Part shown: piece after piece, positions 47,601 through 55,935 of the stretch
Numbering within the stretch: the first letter of the stretch is position 1
Layout of the letters: every line of letters begins with the position of its first letter
Source: CAXBNB01 sp040151475
GTDB lineage: Bacteria > Bacteroidota > Bacteroidia > Cytophagales > Cyclobacteriaceae
Assembly: GCF_040151475.1 (NCBI RefSeq)
Contig: NZ_JBDKWG010000115.1
Span: 40,172 to 104,171 of the forward strand
Length of the DNA: 64,000 nucleotides
Direction of reading: 5' to 3'
Position numbers and translations under genes: made by a program
The notes under the pieces: model-generated
What the model was told of the DNA's origin: nothing
The model's input: only the letters and a program-made list of their open reading frames with translations
The model's database searches: none

Positions 47601-47762
47601 GTTGAGATACCAGGTCAGGAAAAAGATAATAAGAGCTATCATCAAATTTCATCATCAATAAAACCTACAAATGGGGTGCATGACCTATTTATTTATTTTG
47701 AAAACAAAGATGTAGATAAACAGTTGTTGCAGTTGGATTGGATAGAATTTGGAAATGAATAA
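44649..47762 (+). CDS. Multidomain lipoprotein: ThuA-like, sorbosone dehydrogenase, PKD, cytochrome c, carbohydrate-binding
   Basis: From the ATG at 44649 this is a 1037-residue protein. The lipobox is FTSC (Cys at about 17). The ThuA-like domain is about 30-180 and short. The glucose/sorbosone dehydrogenase propeller is about 190-610 (GLQGVALDPDHKKNGWVYFY, CCHSGGSVEFGPDGLLYLST, GARNPFRISIDG). A PKD domain is about 620-700. A cytochrome c domain at about 775-860 has the haem motif CKSCH and a later Met. A CBM6-like end (about 915-1037) closes with LLQLDWIEFGN. It probably oxidises a sugar at the surface and passes electrons to its own haem. It lies next to SusCD set 2. Confidence 0.88.
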   Translation: MRNLFCFLILLYCFTSCSSFFKENKVLIYSSDATLSEQIQAKINAAAAGDIVVDKSTDISQMHEDTLKQYNTVVFAGKSNHRLTQDQQSYLERFCQAGGLIALINTDLESEYRWPWFDKFTGSYKPGHREQYEFDGGRIIEIENEKITDLDEQFTAFAASNPLDYERATTLLRPASNRYVQVVLDDKIDEPMELDITYDGRIVFTERLGLAKIYLPKENKTKVLAKFDVRTEGNYEDGLQGVALDPDHKKNGWVYFYYSVPNTNIQRLSRFFLSYDSLLLQSERKIIDVEVQIETCCHSGGSVEFGPDGLLYLSTGDNTSSKESNGYSPIDERPGRGPFDAQKSSGNTNDLRGKILRIKVNKDGSYDIPDGNLFPKDGSKGRPEIFVMGARNPFRISIDGKRNHVYWGDVGPDSGKDGIQGSQSYDEFNRAKEAGNYGWPYFQANNIAYPDWDFVTDTPGQFFNPEQPINDSPNNTGSRELPPAQPAMIFYPYSTSEIWPVLGKGSRSAMGGPVYYSDMYAYSGKNFPSYYDGKWFIYEWSRSWVSVVTFDDNGDVYDIEPFLPDFKIVKPIDIEFGYDGAMYMLEYGSNYFTNNEDARLSRIEFAEGNRNPIAVFEMDKSVGAAPLTVNFSALASYDYDENDLLEFEWEFPDDNKANGDRVAFTFDKPGIYHPKLIVKDQDGATSVVEKTVTVGNAPPEIEIAFEGNQSFYFGHNSVKYNVEVSDKEDGSLSKGTISNQDVTIQFHYIPQGKDLAVLGEKNIAFNPFAKGEVMIRESDCKSCHDVNKTSIGPSYTAIAERYTSGTETIKKLGQKVIDGGNGVWGHSLMAAHPQHSLTETQEMVKFILSLDEDTNSSSGLASTSGELSFDKHSLDNDQASYILTVKYKDKGANGMPSLTKQKNLIIRNPRLQAEDYDDFNNVARVRPRGGAFSYIQGVKSGSYIMFRGIDLEGLKAVTYNVRAMENGTKTSLRIDSPKGSIISEVEIPGQEKDNKSYHQISSSIKPTNGVHDLFIYFENKDVDKQLLQLDWIEFGNE

Positions 47763-47882
47763 TGAAGACCAAGTTTGTACCGTTTCAAATGAGTTTAACC
47801 AATTGTATTTTTTTGAAAAGAAGAGGAGAATAATCGTTTTAGAAATTCTTTGAAAGAATAGTTGTTTATTCTTAACTCAATA

Positions 47883-47913
47883 TTTGTAATTAAAATAATA
47901 TTGGCGATATTTG
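47883..47913 (+). promoter_or_regulatory. Candidate promoter of the rpmB operon
   Basis: TTTG at 47883-47886 and GATATTTG at 47906-47913 (near TAnnTTTG) are 19 bp apart, 54 bp before the rpmB start codon. This matches the Bacteroidota housekeeping promoter pattern. Confidence 0.45.
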
Positions 47914-47966
47914 CACTCCGATTTTCAAAATCCCCTTAAAAAGGGACTAAATAAAGGTTAAAAGAG

Positions 47967-48206
47967 ATGTCAAGAGTTTGCCAAATAACAGGAAAGAGAC
48001 CAAGATCTGGAAACAATGTTTCCCACGCACATAATAAGACGAAAAGGAAATTTTATCCTAATCTTTTCAAGAAGAGATTTTATCTTCCGGAAGAAGACAA
48101 ATGGGTTACTTTGAAAGTTTCTTCTACAGCATTGAGAACCATCAATAAAAATGGTATTGATGCAGTATTGAAAAAAGCTAGGCAAAACGGAAACGTTCTT
48201 GTATAA
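47967..48206 (+). CDS. rpmB: 50S ribosomal protein L28
   Basis: This is a 79-residue basic protein starting MSRVCQITGKRPRSGNNVSH, the standard L28 N-terminus, and ending with KWVTLKVSSTALRTINKNGI. Length and content match Bacteroidota L28. It is followed by rpmG after 19 bp, as usual in this phylum. Confidence 0.97.
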   Translation: MSRVCQITGKRPRSGNNVSHAHNKTKRKFYPNLFKKRFYLPEEDKWVTLKVSSTALRTINKNGIDAVLKKARQNGNVLV

Positions 48207-48225
48207 TTAATTATCACAGAATAAG

Positions 48226-48408
48226 ATGGCAAAAAAAGGAAATAGGGTACAAGTAATACTGGAGTGCACAGAGCACAAGACTACTGGTAAGCCCGGCACT
48301 TCAAGGTATATTAGTACCAAAAACAGGAAAAACACACCTGATAGGTTGGAATTGAAAAAATACAATCCAATTTTAAAGAAATATACTGTTCACAAGGAAA
48401 TTAAATAA
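48226..48408 (+). CDS. rpmG: 50S ribosomal protein L33
   Basis: This is a 60-residue basic protein: MAKKGNRVQVILECTEHKTT, then RYISTKNRKNTPDRLELKKY. It is a zinc-free type, with only one Cys seen. It lies between rpmB and the DUF4295 gene in the conserved Bacteroidota order. Confidence 0.97.
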   Translation: MAKKGNRVQVILECTEHKTTGKPGTSRYISTKNRKNTPDRLELKKYNPILKKYTVHKEIK

Positions 48409-48411
48409 GTC

Positions 48412-48567
48412 ATGGCTAAGAAAGTTGTTGCAACGCTAAAACAAAAAGGTGGTGTGAAATACGCCAAAGTGATAAGAGCTGTAAGATCTGAAAAAACAGG
48501 TGCTTATACTTTCAAAGAAGAGATGGTAACTGAAGATAGAGTAAAAGAAGTTTTGTCTTCTAAATAA
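48412..48567 (+). CDS. DUF4295 small protein
   Basis: This is a 51-residue basic protein, MAKKVVATLKQKGGVKYAKV, ending in VKEVLSSK. It starts 3 bp after the rpmG stop. DUF4295 proteins are short, Bacteroidota-specific and always in this ribosomal operon. They are likely ribosome-associated (inference). Confidence 0.92.
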   Translation: MAKKVVATLKQKGGVKYAKVIRAVRSEKTGAYTFKEEMVTEDRVKEVLSSK

Positions 48568-48592
48568 GTCTTTATGAAAATATTAAGATTTT

Positions 48593-48620
48593 AAAAAGTC
48601 CCAGTATCGGGACTTTTTTT
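48593..48620 (+). terminator. Rho-independent terminator between DUF4295 and ftsY
   Basis: The stem GTCCC / GGGAC around AGTATC (48598-48613) extends by A-T pairs to seven T residues. It lies only about 23 bp before the ftsY start codon, so ftsY must rely on read-through or on a promoter overlapping this hairpin. Confidence 0.8.
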
Positions 48621-48642
48621 GTTTTTAAATTACTTTACGATC

Positions 48643-49599
48643 ATGGGTTTATTTAATGTTTTCTCAAAGGGTAAAAAGGAGTCCCTTGATAAAGGTTTGG
48701 AAAAATCTAAAGACAACTTTTTTTCTAAATTAGGAAAAGCTGTTGCTGGTCGATCGACAGTAGATGATACTGTACTCGATGAATTGGAAGAGGTTTTGAT
48801 TACCTCGGATGTAGGTGTAGATACTACCGTAAAGATAATTGAGCGAATTGAGGCAAGGGTAGCCAAAGATAAATACCTGGGAACATCGGAATTGAACCAA
48901 ATATTGAGAGACGAAATAGCGGCTTTACTGGAAGAAAACAATACTTCCGATTTGGAAGATTTTATTATCCCTGAAGGAAAAAAGCCTTATATCATTTTAG
49001 TAGTAGGTGTCAATGGAGTAGGAAAAACTACGACCATAGGCAAGCTGGCTGCTCAATACAAAAAGAAAGGAAAATCTGTAGTACTTGGTGCTGCGGATAC
49101 TTTTCGTGCAGCAGCAGTAGATCAGCTGAAACTTTGGGGTGAGCGTGTAGGTGTGCCTGTTGTATCGCACGGAATGAATACTGATCCGGCTTCTGTCGCA
49201 TTCGATGCGGTGAAACAAGCTGTTGAAACCAATGCCGATGTAGTGATCATTGATACCGCCGGAAGATTACACACCAAAGTGAACCTGATGAATGAACTGA
49301 CCAAGATCAAAAACGTGATCAAAAAGTTCATAGCCGATGCGCCACATGACGTATTGCTGGTATTGGATGGAAGTACTGGTCAAAATGCATCTATTCAGGC
49401 TCAAGAGTTTACCAAAGCCACTGAAGTATCTGCTTTGGCCATCACTAAGCTGGATGGTACCGCAAAGGGTGGAGTTGTAATTGGTATCTCAGACCAATTT
49501 AAAATACCTGTTAAGTATATAGGTGTTGGGGAGAAAATAGATGATCTTCAGGTTTTTAACAAGTATGAATTTGTTGATTCTTTTTTCAGAAAGAGCTAG
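48643..49599 (+). CDS. ftsY: Signal recognition particle receptor FtsY
   Basis: This is a 318-residue SRP GTPase. The N domain is about 15-95. The G domain has GVNGVGKTTTIGKLAAQY (P-loop), DTFRAAAVDQLKLW, IDTAGRLHT and TKLDGTAKGG. It docks SRP-ribosome complexes at the membrane. The short N-terminus has no acidic A domain, which is common in Bacteroidota. The ATG at 48643 is chosen (MGLFNVFSKGKKE) over an in-frame upstream start at 48619 that lies in the terminator. Confidence 0.96.
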   Translation: MGLFNVFSKGKKESLDKGLEKSKDNFFSKLGKAVAGRSTVDDTVLDELEEVLITSDVGVDTTVKIIERIEARVAKDKYLGTSELNQILRDEIAALLEENNTSDLEDFIIPEGKKPYIILVVGVNGVGKTTTIGKLAAQYKKKGKSVVLGAADTFRAAAVDQLKLWGERVGVPVVSHGMNTDPASVAFDAVKQAVETNADVVIIDTAGRLHTKVNLMNELTKIKNVIKKFIADAPHDVLLVLDGSTGQNASIQAQEFTKATEVSALAITKLDGTAKGGVVIGISDQFKIPVKYIGVGEKIDDLQVFNKYEFVDSFFRKS

Positions 49600-49743
49600 T
49601 TTATTTAGTATTCTTTGATATCCTCTATTACCAGGTTTTTGCTGACATATTTTTAGTCTGATATTTATTCCTTCTCAGGGATTTCATTCTAAATATTTCA
49701 CTTTGTATATTACTTTTTATTGAACTAAACTGGTTGTTGAAAT

Positions 49744-51756
49744 ATGGGAAAAATGTTAGGACTGGTTAAGGACGACCCATGGTTAGAGCCTTATGAGCAT
49801 GATATAAATCAACGTTTCAATTATTTTACTGATAAATTAAAGTCTATTAAAAAGGACTTTTCTTCTCTCAAGGAGTTTGCTTCCGCCGATTCCTATTTAG
49901 GCTTCAATTTTGATGAAGAAAAAGGAGGTTGGTGGTATAGAGAGTGGGCTCCTGCTGCAGATGGATTGTATTTGTTTGGTGATTTCAACAAATGGGAGGA
50001 AGGCATTCCCCTAAAAAAGTTGGACAATGGAGTATGGGAATTGTTTTTAAAAGACCCTAAGCAAGACAGATTAAAACACGAGTCTAAAGTTAAAGTGATA
50101 GTGAATGCCAATGGAGAATCCAGAGACAGGATTCCGGCATATATTAAACGTACAGTTCAGGATCCTGAAACTTATGATTTCAGTGGCCAAATATGGAATT
50201 CTTCTAAAGAATTTAAATGGACTGATAATGACTTTGATGTCAATAAGATAAAGGAACCGATTATATATGAGTGTCATGTTGGAATGGCTCAGGAAAAGGA
50301 AGGTATCGGTACCTATTTAGAGTTTGCTGAAAATATTCTGCCCAGAATAAAAAAGCTAGGCTTCAACTGCATACAGTTAATGGCCATTAAAGAGCATCCG
50401 TATTATGGTTCATTTGGTTATCATGTTTCCAACTATTTTGCACCTTCATCCAGATTTGGCACACCGGAAGATTTAAAACAACTGATCAATACAGCTCACG
50501 AAATGGGTATAGCAGTGATCATGGATGCTGTTTATTCACATTCTGTAAAAAATATGGCGGAAGGGTTGAATGAATTTGATGGCTCTGGTCATCAGTATTT
50601 TCATGGCGGAGGAAAAGGATACCATACAGGGTGGGATTCTAAGTTGTTCAATTATGGAAAAACAGAAGTTTTGCAGTTTTTGCTGACAAATGTAAGGTAT
50701 TGGCTGGAGGAGTTTCACTTCGATGGATTTAGATTCGATGGAGTTACTTCGATGTTGTACGAGCATCACGGAGACCATGTATCTTTCGATCATTATGATA
50801 AATATTTTAAAGATCAGGTGGATTGGGATGCTATTTGTTTTTTACAATTGGCAAATACTTTAATCCATGAAATCAAACCGGGTGCTATTTCTATTGCTGA
50901 AGACATGAGTGGTATGCCTGGGATTAGCCGGAAAGTAACAGATGGAGGTGTTGGTTTCGACTATCGATTGGGTATGGGTATTCCGGATTATTGGATAAAA
51001 TTACTTAAACACACCAGAGATGAAGACTGGGACATTTACCAAATCTGGGGAGTTTTGTCTAATAGAAGATACAAGGAAAAAACCATAGCTTATGCCGAGT
51101 CACATGATCAGGCGCTGGTAGGAGATAAGACATTGGCTTTTTGGCTGATGGACAAAGAAATGTACTGGCACATGTCAGCTGATGATGACAATATGGTGAT
51201 AGAGCGGGGAATTGCTCTATTGAAAATGATAAAATTGCTAACAGCTTCTCTGGGAGGTGAAGGGTACTTAAACTTTATCGGAAACGAATTTGGACATCCG
51301 GAGTGGATTGATTTTCCTCGTTTAGGAAACCACTGGAGCTATAAATATGCGAGAAGACAATGGAGCCTTGCTGACAATAAAGGGTTGAAGTATAAATTCC
51401 TGAATGATTTTGAAGGATCTATGGTCAAAATATTGTCTCAAAACCATATTCTGAGTGCTTTGCCTGCCCAACAATTGAATATGGACACAGAGAATAATGT
51501 CATTGTATTCGAACGGAATAATTTGCTTTTTCTATTCAATTTTCATGTGGATAGTTCTATTCCCAATTACGAATTTTCTGTACCTAAGCCAGGGAAATAT
51601 GAAGCAATTCTGATTTCGGATGATCGCAAGTATGGTGGACATGGCAGAATAGATCCAGAGGTATTTTATGTTACCAGACAAGCTGAAGATAGGTCTCACA
51701 AACTTAGAGTTTATATGACAAGCAGAACTGCCTTGGTATTGAAAATGGTTGATTAA
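49744..51756 (+). CDS. glgB: 1,4-alpha-glucan branching enzyme, GH13 eukaryote-like type
   Basis: This is a 670-residue protein. The N-terminal CBM48 domain is about 60-160 (WWYREWAPAADGLYLFGDFN). The GH13 catalytic barrel has MDAVYSHS, GFRFDGVTSMLY (nucleophile Asp), SIAEDMSGMPG (acid/base Glu) and YAESHDQALVGDKT. The C-terminal beta domain ends VYMTSRTALVLK. The motifs follow the starch branching enzymes of eukaryotes (GH13_8) rather than the usual bacterial GlgB (GH13_9). It makes alpha-1,6 branches in glycogen. It is a single gene without other glg genes nearby. Confidence 0.88.
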   Translation: MGKMLGLVKDDPWLEPYEHDINQRFNYFTDKLKSIKKDFSSLKEFASADSYLGFNFDEEKGGWWYREWAPAADGLYLFGDFNKWEEGIPLKKLDNGVWELFLKDPKQDRLKHESKVKVIVNANGESRDRIPAYIKRTVQDPETYDFSGQIWNSSKEFKWTDNDFDVNKIKEPIIYECHVGMAQEKEGIGTYLEFAENILPRIKKLGFNCIQLMAIKEHPYYGSFGYHVSNYFAPSSRFGTPEDLKQLINTAHEMGIAVIMDAVYSHSVKNMAEGLNEFDGSGHQYFHGGGKGYHTGWDSKLFNYGKTEVLQFLLTNVRYWLEEFHFDGFRFDGVTSMLYEHHGDHVSFDHYDKYFKDQVDWDAICFLQLANTLIHEIKPGAISIAEDMSGMPGISRKVTDGGVGFDYRLGMGIPDYWIKLLKHTRDEDWDIYQIWGVLSNRRYKEKTIAYAESHDQALVGDKTLAFWLMDKEMYWHMSADDDNMVIERGIALLKMIKLLTASLGGEGYLNFIGNEFGHPEWIDFPRLGNHWSYKYARRQWSLADNKGLKYKFLNDFEGSMVKILSQNHILSALPAQQLNMDTENNVIVFERNNLLFLFNFHVDSSIPNYEFSVPKPGKYEAILISDDRKYGGHGRIDPEVFYVTRQAEDRSHKLRVYMTSRTALVLKMVD

Positions 51757-51812
51757 CTTTTTTATTTGGCATGTCTGGTTTGAAATACTTTTGGAAGTTA
51801 TATTTTTAATAA

Positions 51813-51855
51813 CGAGAAATATTTCGTAATTTTATGCGAAATTATACGCAATTTT
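51813..51855. promoter_or_regulatory. Operator-like repeats before the Xre/RES pair
   Basis: CGTAATTTT (51825-51833), GCGAAATTA (51836-51844, inverted) and CGCAATTTT (51847-51855) repeat one motif in alternating orientation. A palindrome GAAATATTTC at 51816-51825 overlaps them. They lie 16-58 bp before the antitoxin start and probably bind the antitoxin. Confidence 0.5.
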
Positions 51856-51870
51856 AAAGAGTATTTTGAC

Positions 51871-52266
51871 ATGGATGAATTTGATTCTATAGTTAACGAA
51901 CCGGCCGTTCGATATCATAAAGCCAATGATGGTATTACCAAAGCAGATTTTCTGTCAATTGCTGCTATGACCGGGATGAATCTTACTGAGTTTTCTTCTT
52001 TGCTTCCTGTAAGTAAAAGAACCATAGAAAAGGTGAAGGATCAGGAGTTGTTGAGTCCACAGGTTAGTGACAGGGTGTTACAAATTGGAACGTTGTTTCA
52101 ATATGGTACGGATGTTTTTGAAGATGCTGCATCATTTCAAGCATGGCTCCATACTTCACTTATAGCATTGGGTGGCAAGAAGCCTGTCAGTTTGATGAAT
52201 AATGATACTGGAATTTCTATAGTAAGAGATTTGCTTGGTAGAATTGAGCATGGGGTTTATTCCTGA
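51871..52266 (+). CDS. Xre/MbcA/ParS-family antitoxin (DUF2384)
   Basis: This is a 131-residue protein. The N-terminal HTH (about 27-70) has ITKADFLSIAAMTGMNLTEF and LLPVSKRTIEKVKDQELLSP. The C-terminal DUF2384 toxin-binding region (about 80-131) has FEDAASFQAWLHTSLIALGG and closes IVRDLLGRIEHGVYS. It neutralises the RES toxin and autorepresses. Its TGA overlaps the ATG of the toxin gene by one base. Confidence 0.9.
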   Translation: MDEFDSIVNEPAVRYHKANDGITKADFLSIAAMTGMNLTEFSSLLPVSKRTIEKVKDQELLSPQVSDRVLQIGTLFQYGTDVFEDAASFQAWLHTSLIALGGKKPVSLMNNDTGISIVRDLLGRIEHGVYS

Positions 52267-52715
52267 TGATTTTACACAGGATTACTACCAAGGCGTATGC
52301 AAATGACCTCTCTGGAACAGGTGCCATGTTGTATGGTGGTAGGTGGAATAGGAGGGGCATTCGAATGCTTTATACTTCTGAAAGCCTTTCCTTAGCTGCT
52401 TTGGAAATTATTGCCAATATAAATTCCAGCCAGCTTGGTGTGAATTTGTATTGTATAGAAATTGATTTTGCAGAGGGTTTAGAAATCACATTAGCTCAAC
52501 AACTTCCGGAAGGCTGGAATGCATTTCCTTACACTTCAGGAAGTGTTGTTTTTGGTACAGATTTTTTTAAAAATGGTGGATTATGCCTGAAAGTACCAAG
52601 TGCCATTATCCCAACAGAACATAATTACCTTCTCAATCCTTTGCACAAGGATTTTCATGAAATAAAAGTAGTGGATGTCCGCCCATTGATTTTAGATCAG
52701 AGGTTGGTGAAGTAA
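52266..52715 (+). CDS. RES-domain toxin (NAD+-consuming)
   Basis: This is a 149-residue protein. RES family landmarks are seen: HRITTKAYANDLSGTGAMLY, GGRWNRRGIRMLYTSESLSL (Arg and Tyr), AALEIIANI (Glu) and LKVPSAIIPTEHNYLLNP (Ser, Asn). RES toxins degrade NAD+ and stop growth. The gene ends 3 bp before the end of the convergent DUF2723 gene, so no room for a terminator exists between them. Confidence 0.9.
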   Translation: MILHRITTKAYANDLSGTGAMLYGGRWNRRGIRMLYTSESLSLAALEIIANINSSQLGVNLYCIEIDFAEGLEITLAQQLPEGWNAFPYTSGSVVFGTDFFKNGGLCLKVPSAIIPTEHNYLLNPLHKDFHEIKVVDVRPLILDQRLVK

Positions 52716-52718
52716 TTT

Positions 52719-55658
52719 CTAAATTTCATTTATCCTGTCGTAATAAACTTTCAATTTATTCTCAGCTTTACTTGCTTCATCCAGATAACCTGACTCCCTG
52801 ATTACCTGAGACAGCATGTTCAATAGAGTGAAATTTCTTTGCATGTTGGGCAGGTCATTTTTTTTGTGCTCTGTGTAGTACTTCAATTCTTCATCTACAC
52901 GATCGACCATAGTTTTGGTGATGGATAGGCTTTTTTCCTTTTCACCGACCTGAGTAAGGAGCCTGGCTGTATTAATAGAAGCCACATCGTATGGAATGGT
53001 ATCATCAGGTACGGTTTCCAGGCTACTGTAAAGCGTTTTTTTGGCTTTTTCAAGCTCACCTTCTTCAATAAGCGTAGTAGCCAGTTGATTGTAATTTGAC
53101 CGGGTATGTGTCATCATGTTTTTGTGAAAGTCACTGAAATATACATTTGGGTTTGTAGTTTCTCTCCATTGAAAATTTGTGATAAGGTTTTCATACATTG
53201 CGTCAGAATTCACAAGTATTTGTTCAGGATTGGGATTCTGAATGGGAAGTAACCTGTATGTAAAGCCCTCTTGTACAACCATATTGCTGATGTCAAAACT
53301 TAAACTGTGCAGTGCTGTATATGTGAAGTAAACAGGGCGCTCCCAATTGTTTGAGGAGATTAGATCCAACACCATCAGGTCGTTTTTATGTAGTGCATTA
53401 CCTTTTACGGATATTTTTAATTGATTTGTCAGGAATGGTAAAATGGTATCTGGAATAATTTGTTTTTCTTTTATCATATCTGTATCAATAGATAATGTCA
53501 ATTTTTTAGATGGCAGGGAATTTATTTTTTCACCGTTTTTTGTTCCTACTTGCAAGGCTGGATGTGAATCCTTTATCAGTTTTAGATATTGTTTGAGATC
53601 AATTGATGCATTTTTTAAATTATTCCTTTCTACAAATGGAATGTATTCATTTAACCCACCACGTTTAAAATTTTCATTTACCAAAGAAAAGGGTAGTGGT
53701 TTTGATTGGTAAGCTTGCCTTGTCATTTGCTCGATATACCATTCTGCATTGAAATAACTAAGCACGATAGCTCGAATGTCAGTCCTAAATCCTTCTACTT
53801 CCTGCGCATACCATAGTGGGTAAGTGTCATTGTCTCCTCCGGTAAATAAAATGGCATTTTTAGCACATGAGGCCAGGTGGTTTCTGGCAATGTCTGAAGT
53901 AAGAAACCTGTTGGATCTGTCATGATCGTCCCATCCTTCGCTTATCATAATTGTAGGGACAATGAGTGTAACTATAGCAGTAATAGGAAGGACATATCTT
54001 TTTGAAAGTGTCTTTGATAGTGCACTAAAAATAGCCAGAACTCCCAAGCCGACCCAGATACTAAACGCATAAAATGAGCCAATGAAAATATAGTCTCTTT
54101 CTCTGGGTTCTGGTGCAGGAGAATTAAGATAAATGACCAGACCCAATCCGGTAATTATAAATAAAGCAAAGACACCTGTGAACGATTTAAAGTTGTTTTT
54201 ATAGTGATAAAAAAATCCCAGTATACCCAATAGAAGTGGTAGAAATAGAAAATTGTTGAGGGCTTTGTTCTTGGTTAGGCTTTTGGGAAGAATAGAAGCA
54301 TCTTCCCAAAAAGAGAGCCATCCTGCATCTTGAAAATCTCCTTCTCGTCCAACAAAATTCCAGAAGAAATACCTCAGATACATGTGTCCAACCTGATAGG
54401 CCATTAGGAATTTCATATTGTCTATAAAGGTTGGAGATTGTCCTTTTTTCAATCCTGTCCATTGCTGATATCCTTCAATATGGTGTGCAGACTGGCTATA
54501 CATCCTTGGGAAAAATCCTAAGTCTGAGGGGTTGTATTTGTACTCCAGCACATGATCTGCCACTTCATATTTATCTTTGGTTTTTCTATAAATAGGAGCT
54601 CCTTGTTTGTAGTCAACTATTTTAGAAGTAAAGTTTTCGCCATATACCAGAGGTCTCGTTCCATATTGGAGCATGTCAAGATAGTTGATTAGATTGGGAA
54701 TATCTTCTGGGTTGTTTTGGTCTATAGGTGGATTGTAAACAGACCGTATCACTATAGTGGTATAGCTGGAATATCCGATTACAACAAAACAAATTGATAA
54801 CAGAGCCACATTTAAACTATGGTTGTTTCTTTTGACCGAATAAACTATTCCGTAACCTATGATCAGTGTAAAAGCTATTGTGAAAAATACAAATCCTGTA
54901 TAGAATGGAAGGCCAAATCCATTGATAAACAAAAGTTCAAATTTCTTGATCATACCAATTAGTCCGAGTCTAAATCCATACATCATGAAAAGGGTCAAAC
55001 CGAGTCCTATACAGGAAGAGATGGCTAATCCTTTTATTGAAAAAGGTTTTCTTTTGAAGTACATAGTGTAAACCAAAGTAGGAATAGCAAGCAAACTCAT
55101 GGGATGTACTCCAATGGACAAACCCATTAAATATGCTATGAGCAAAATCCATTTTGATTCAATTTTCAAATCAGTTTCGTTATCCATTTTCAAAATAGCC
55201 CATACTACTATTGAAATGAAAAAAGTGGATAAAGCATATACTTCAGTTTCGGAAGCAGAAAACCAGAATGAATCTGAAAAGGCAAATGACAGGGAGCCAA
55301 TGATACCTGCTGTGCTAAGTAATGCTTCATTTTTTGAATAAATAGTCTTACGGCCTAACATTACTATTATCCAATATAGAAACGTAACGGTTGCAGCACT
55401 ACTTACAGCACTGACCATATTCACCCAAAATCCAATGCTTTCGAGGTTTCCCAGAGCAAGCAATGAAAACATCCTGGCGATCAATAGAAACAACGGGGCA
55501 CCAGGGGGATGAGGGATTTGAAGCTTATAAGATGATGCTATAAACTCACCACTATCCCAGAAGGAAACAGTGGGTTCGAGGGTGAGTGTGTAAACAATAA
55601 GGGCAATAATAAAAAGGCACCAACCGATCAAAGAGTGCAGAGAGTAGTAGTTTTTCAT
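52719..55658 (-). CDS. DUF2723 membrane glycosyltransferase-like protein (TMEM260-like)
   Basis: From the ATG at 55658 this is a 979-residue protein. The N-terminal half has about 12 membrane helices. The first periplasmic loop has EPTVSFWDSGEFIASSYKLQ and HPPGAPLFLL, the conserved acidic loop of GT-C enzymes in DUF2723. The C-terminal half is soluble, with GGDNDTYPLWYAQEVEGFRT and a TPR-like tail (about 850-979). DUF2723 is related to the O-mannosyltransferase TMEM260, so protein O-glycosylation is likely but not shown here. An upstream in-frame ATG at 55685 is possible. Confidence 0.82.
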   Translation of the reverse strand: MKNYYSLHSLIGWCLFIIALIVYTLTLEPTVSFWDSGEFIASSYKLQIPHPPGAPLFLLIARMFSLLALGNLESIGFWVNMVSAVSSAATVTFLYWIIVMLGRKTIYSKNEALLSTAGIIGSLSFAFSDSFWFSASETEVYALSTFFISIVVWAILKMDNETDLKIESKWILLIAYLMGLSIGVHPMSLLAIPTLVYTMYFKRKPFSIKGLAISSCIGLGLTLFMMYGFRLGLIGMIKKFELLFINGFGLPFYTGFVFFTIAFTLIIGYGIVYSVKRNNHSLNVALLSICFVVIGYSSYTTIVIRSVYNPPIDQNNPEDIPNLINYLDMLQYGTRPLVYGENFTSKIVDYKQGAPIYRKTKDKYEVADHVLEYKYNPSDLGFFPRMYSQSAHHIEGYQQWTGLKKGQSPTFIDNMKFLMAYQVGHMYLRYFFWNFVGREGDFQDAGWLSFWEDASILPKSLTKNKALNNFLFLPLLLGILGFFYHYKNNFKSFTGVFALFIITGLGLVIYLNSPAPEPRERDYIFIGSFYAFSIWVGLGVLAIFSALSKTLSKRYVLPITAIVTLIVPTIMISEGWDDHDRSNRFLTSDIARNHLASCAKNAILFTGGDNDTYPLWYAQEVEGFRTDIRAIVLSYFNAEWYIEQMTRQAYQSKPLPFSLVNENFKRGGLNEYIPFVERNNLKNASIDLKQYLKLIKDSHPALQVGTKNGEKINSLPSKKLTLSIDTDMIKEKQIIPDTILPFLTNQLKISVKGNALHKNDLMVLDLISSNNWERPVYFTYTALHSLSFDISNMVVQEGFTYRLLPIQNPNPEQILVNSDAMYENLITNFQWRETTNPNVYFSDFHKNMMTHTRSNYNQLATTLIEEGELEKAKKTLYSSLETVPDDTIPYDVASINTARLLTQVGEKEKSLSITKTMVDRVDEELKYYTEHKKNDLPNMQRNFTLLNMLSQVIRESGYLDEASKAENKLKVYYDRINEI

Positions 55659-55935
55659 AAAGCGAGAGAGGTTTGATCTCAACATCTACGGAGATTTTTG
55701 AGCAATGGTTAAGGATTCACTAAAACTATAGAATTTCAGGCGTACCAATTTAGTAGATACTTTCTGCTTTATTGAAAGATATGAGGATGCACATATTCGT
55801 ACAAAAAGAGTTCATTATTGAACAATCAATAAATAAAAATTAACAATTGAGTCTAAAATCCCACATGGCATATTTATTGAATGAATAGGATTTCGTGCAA
55901 CTTTTAACCCTTACCAGTTGTCTATAAATAAATTC

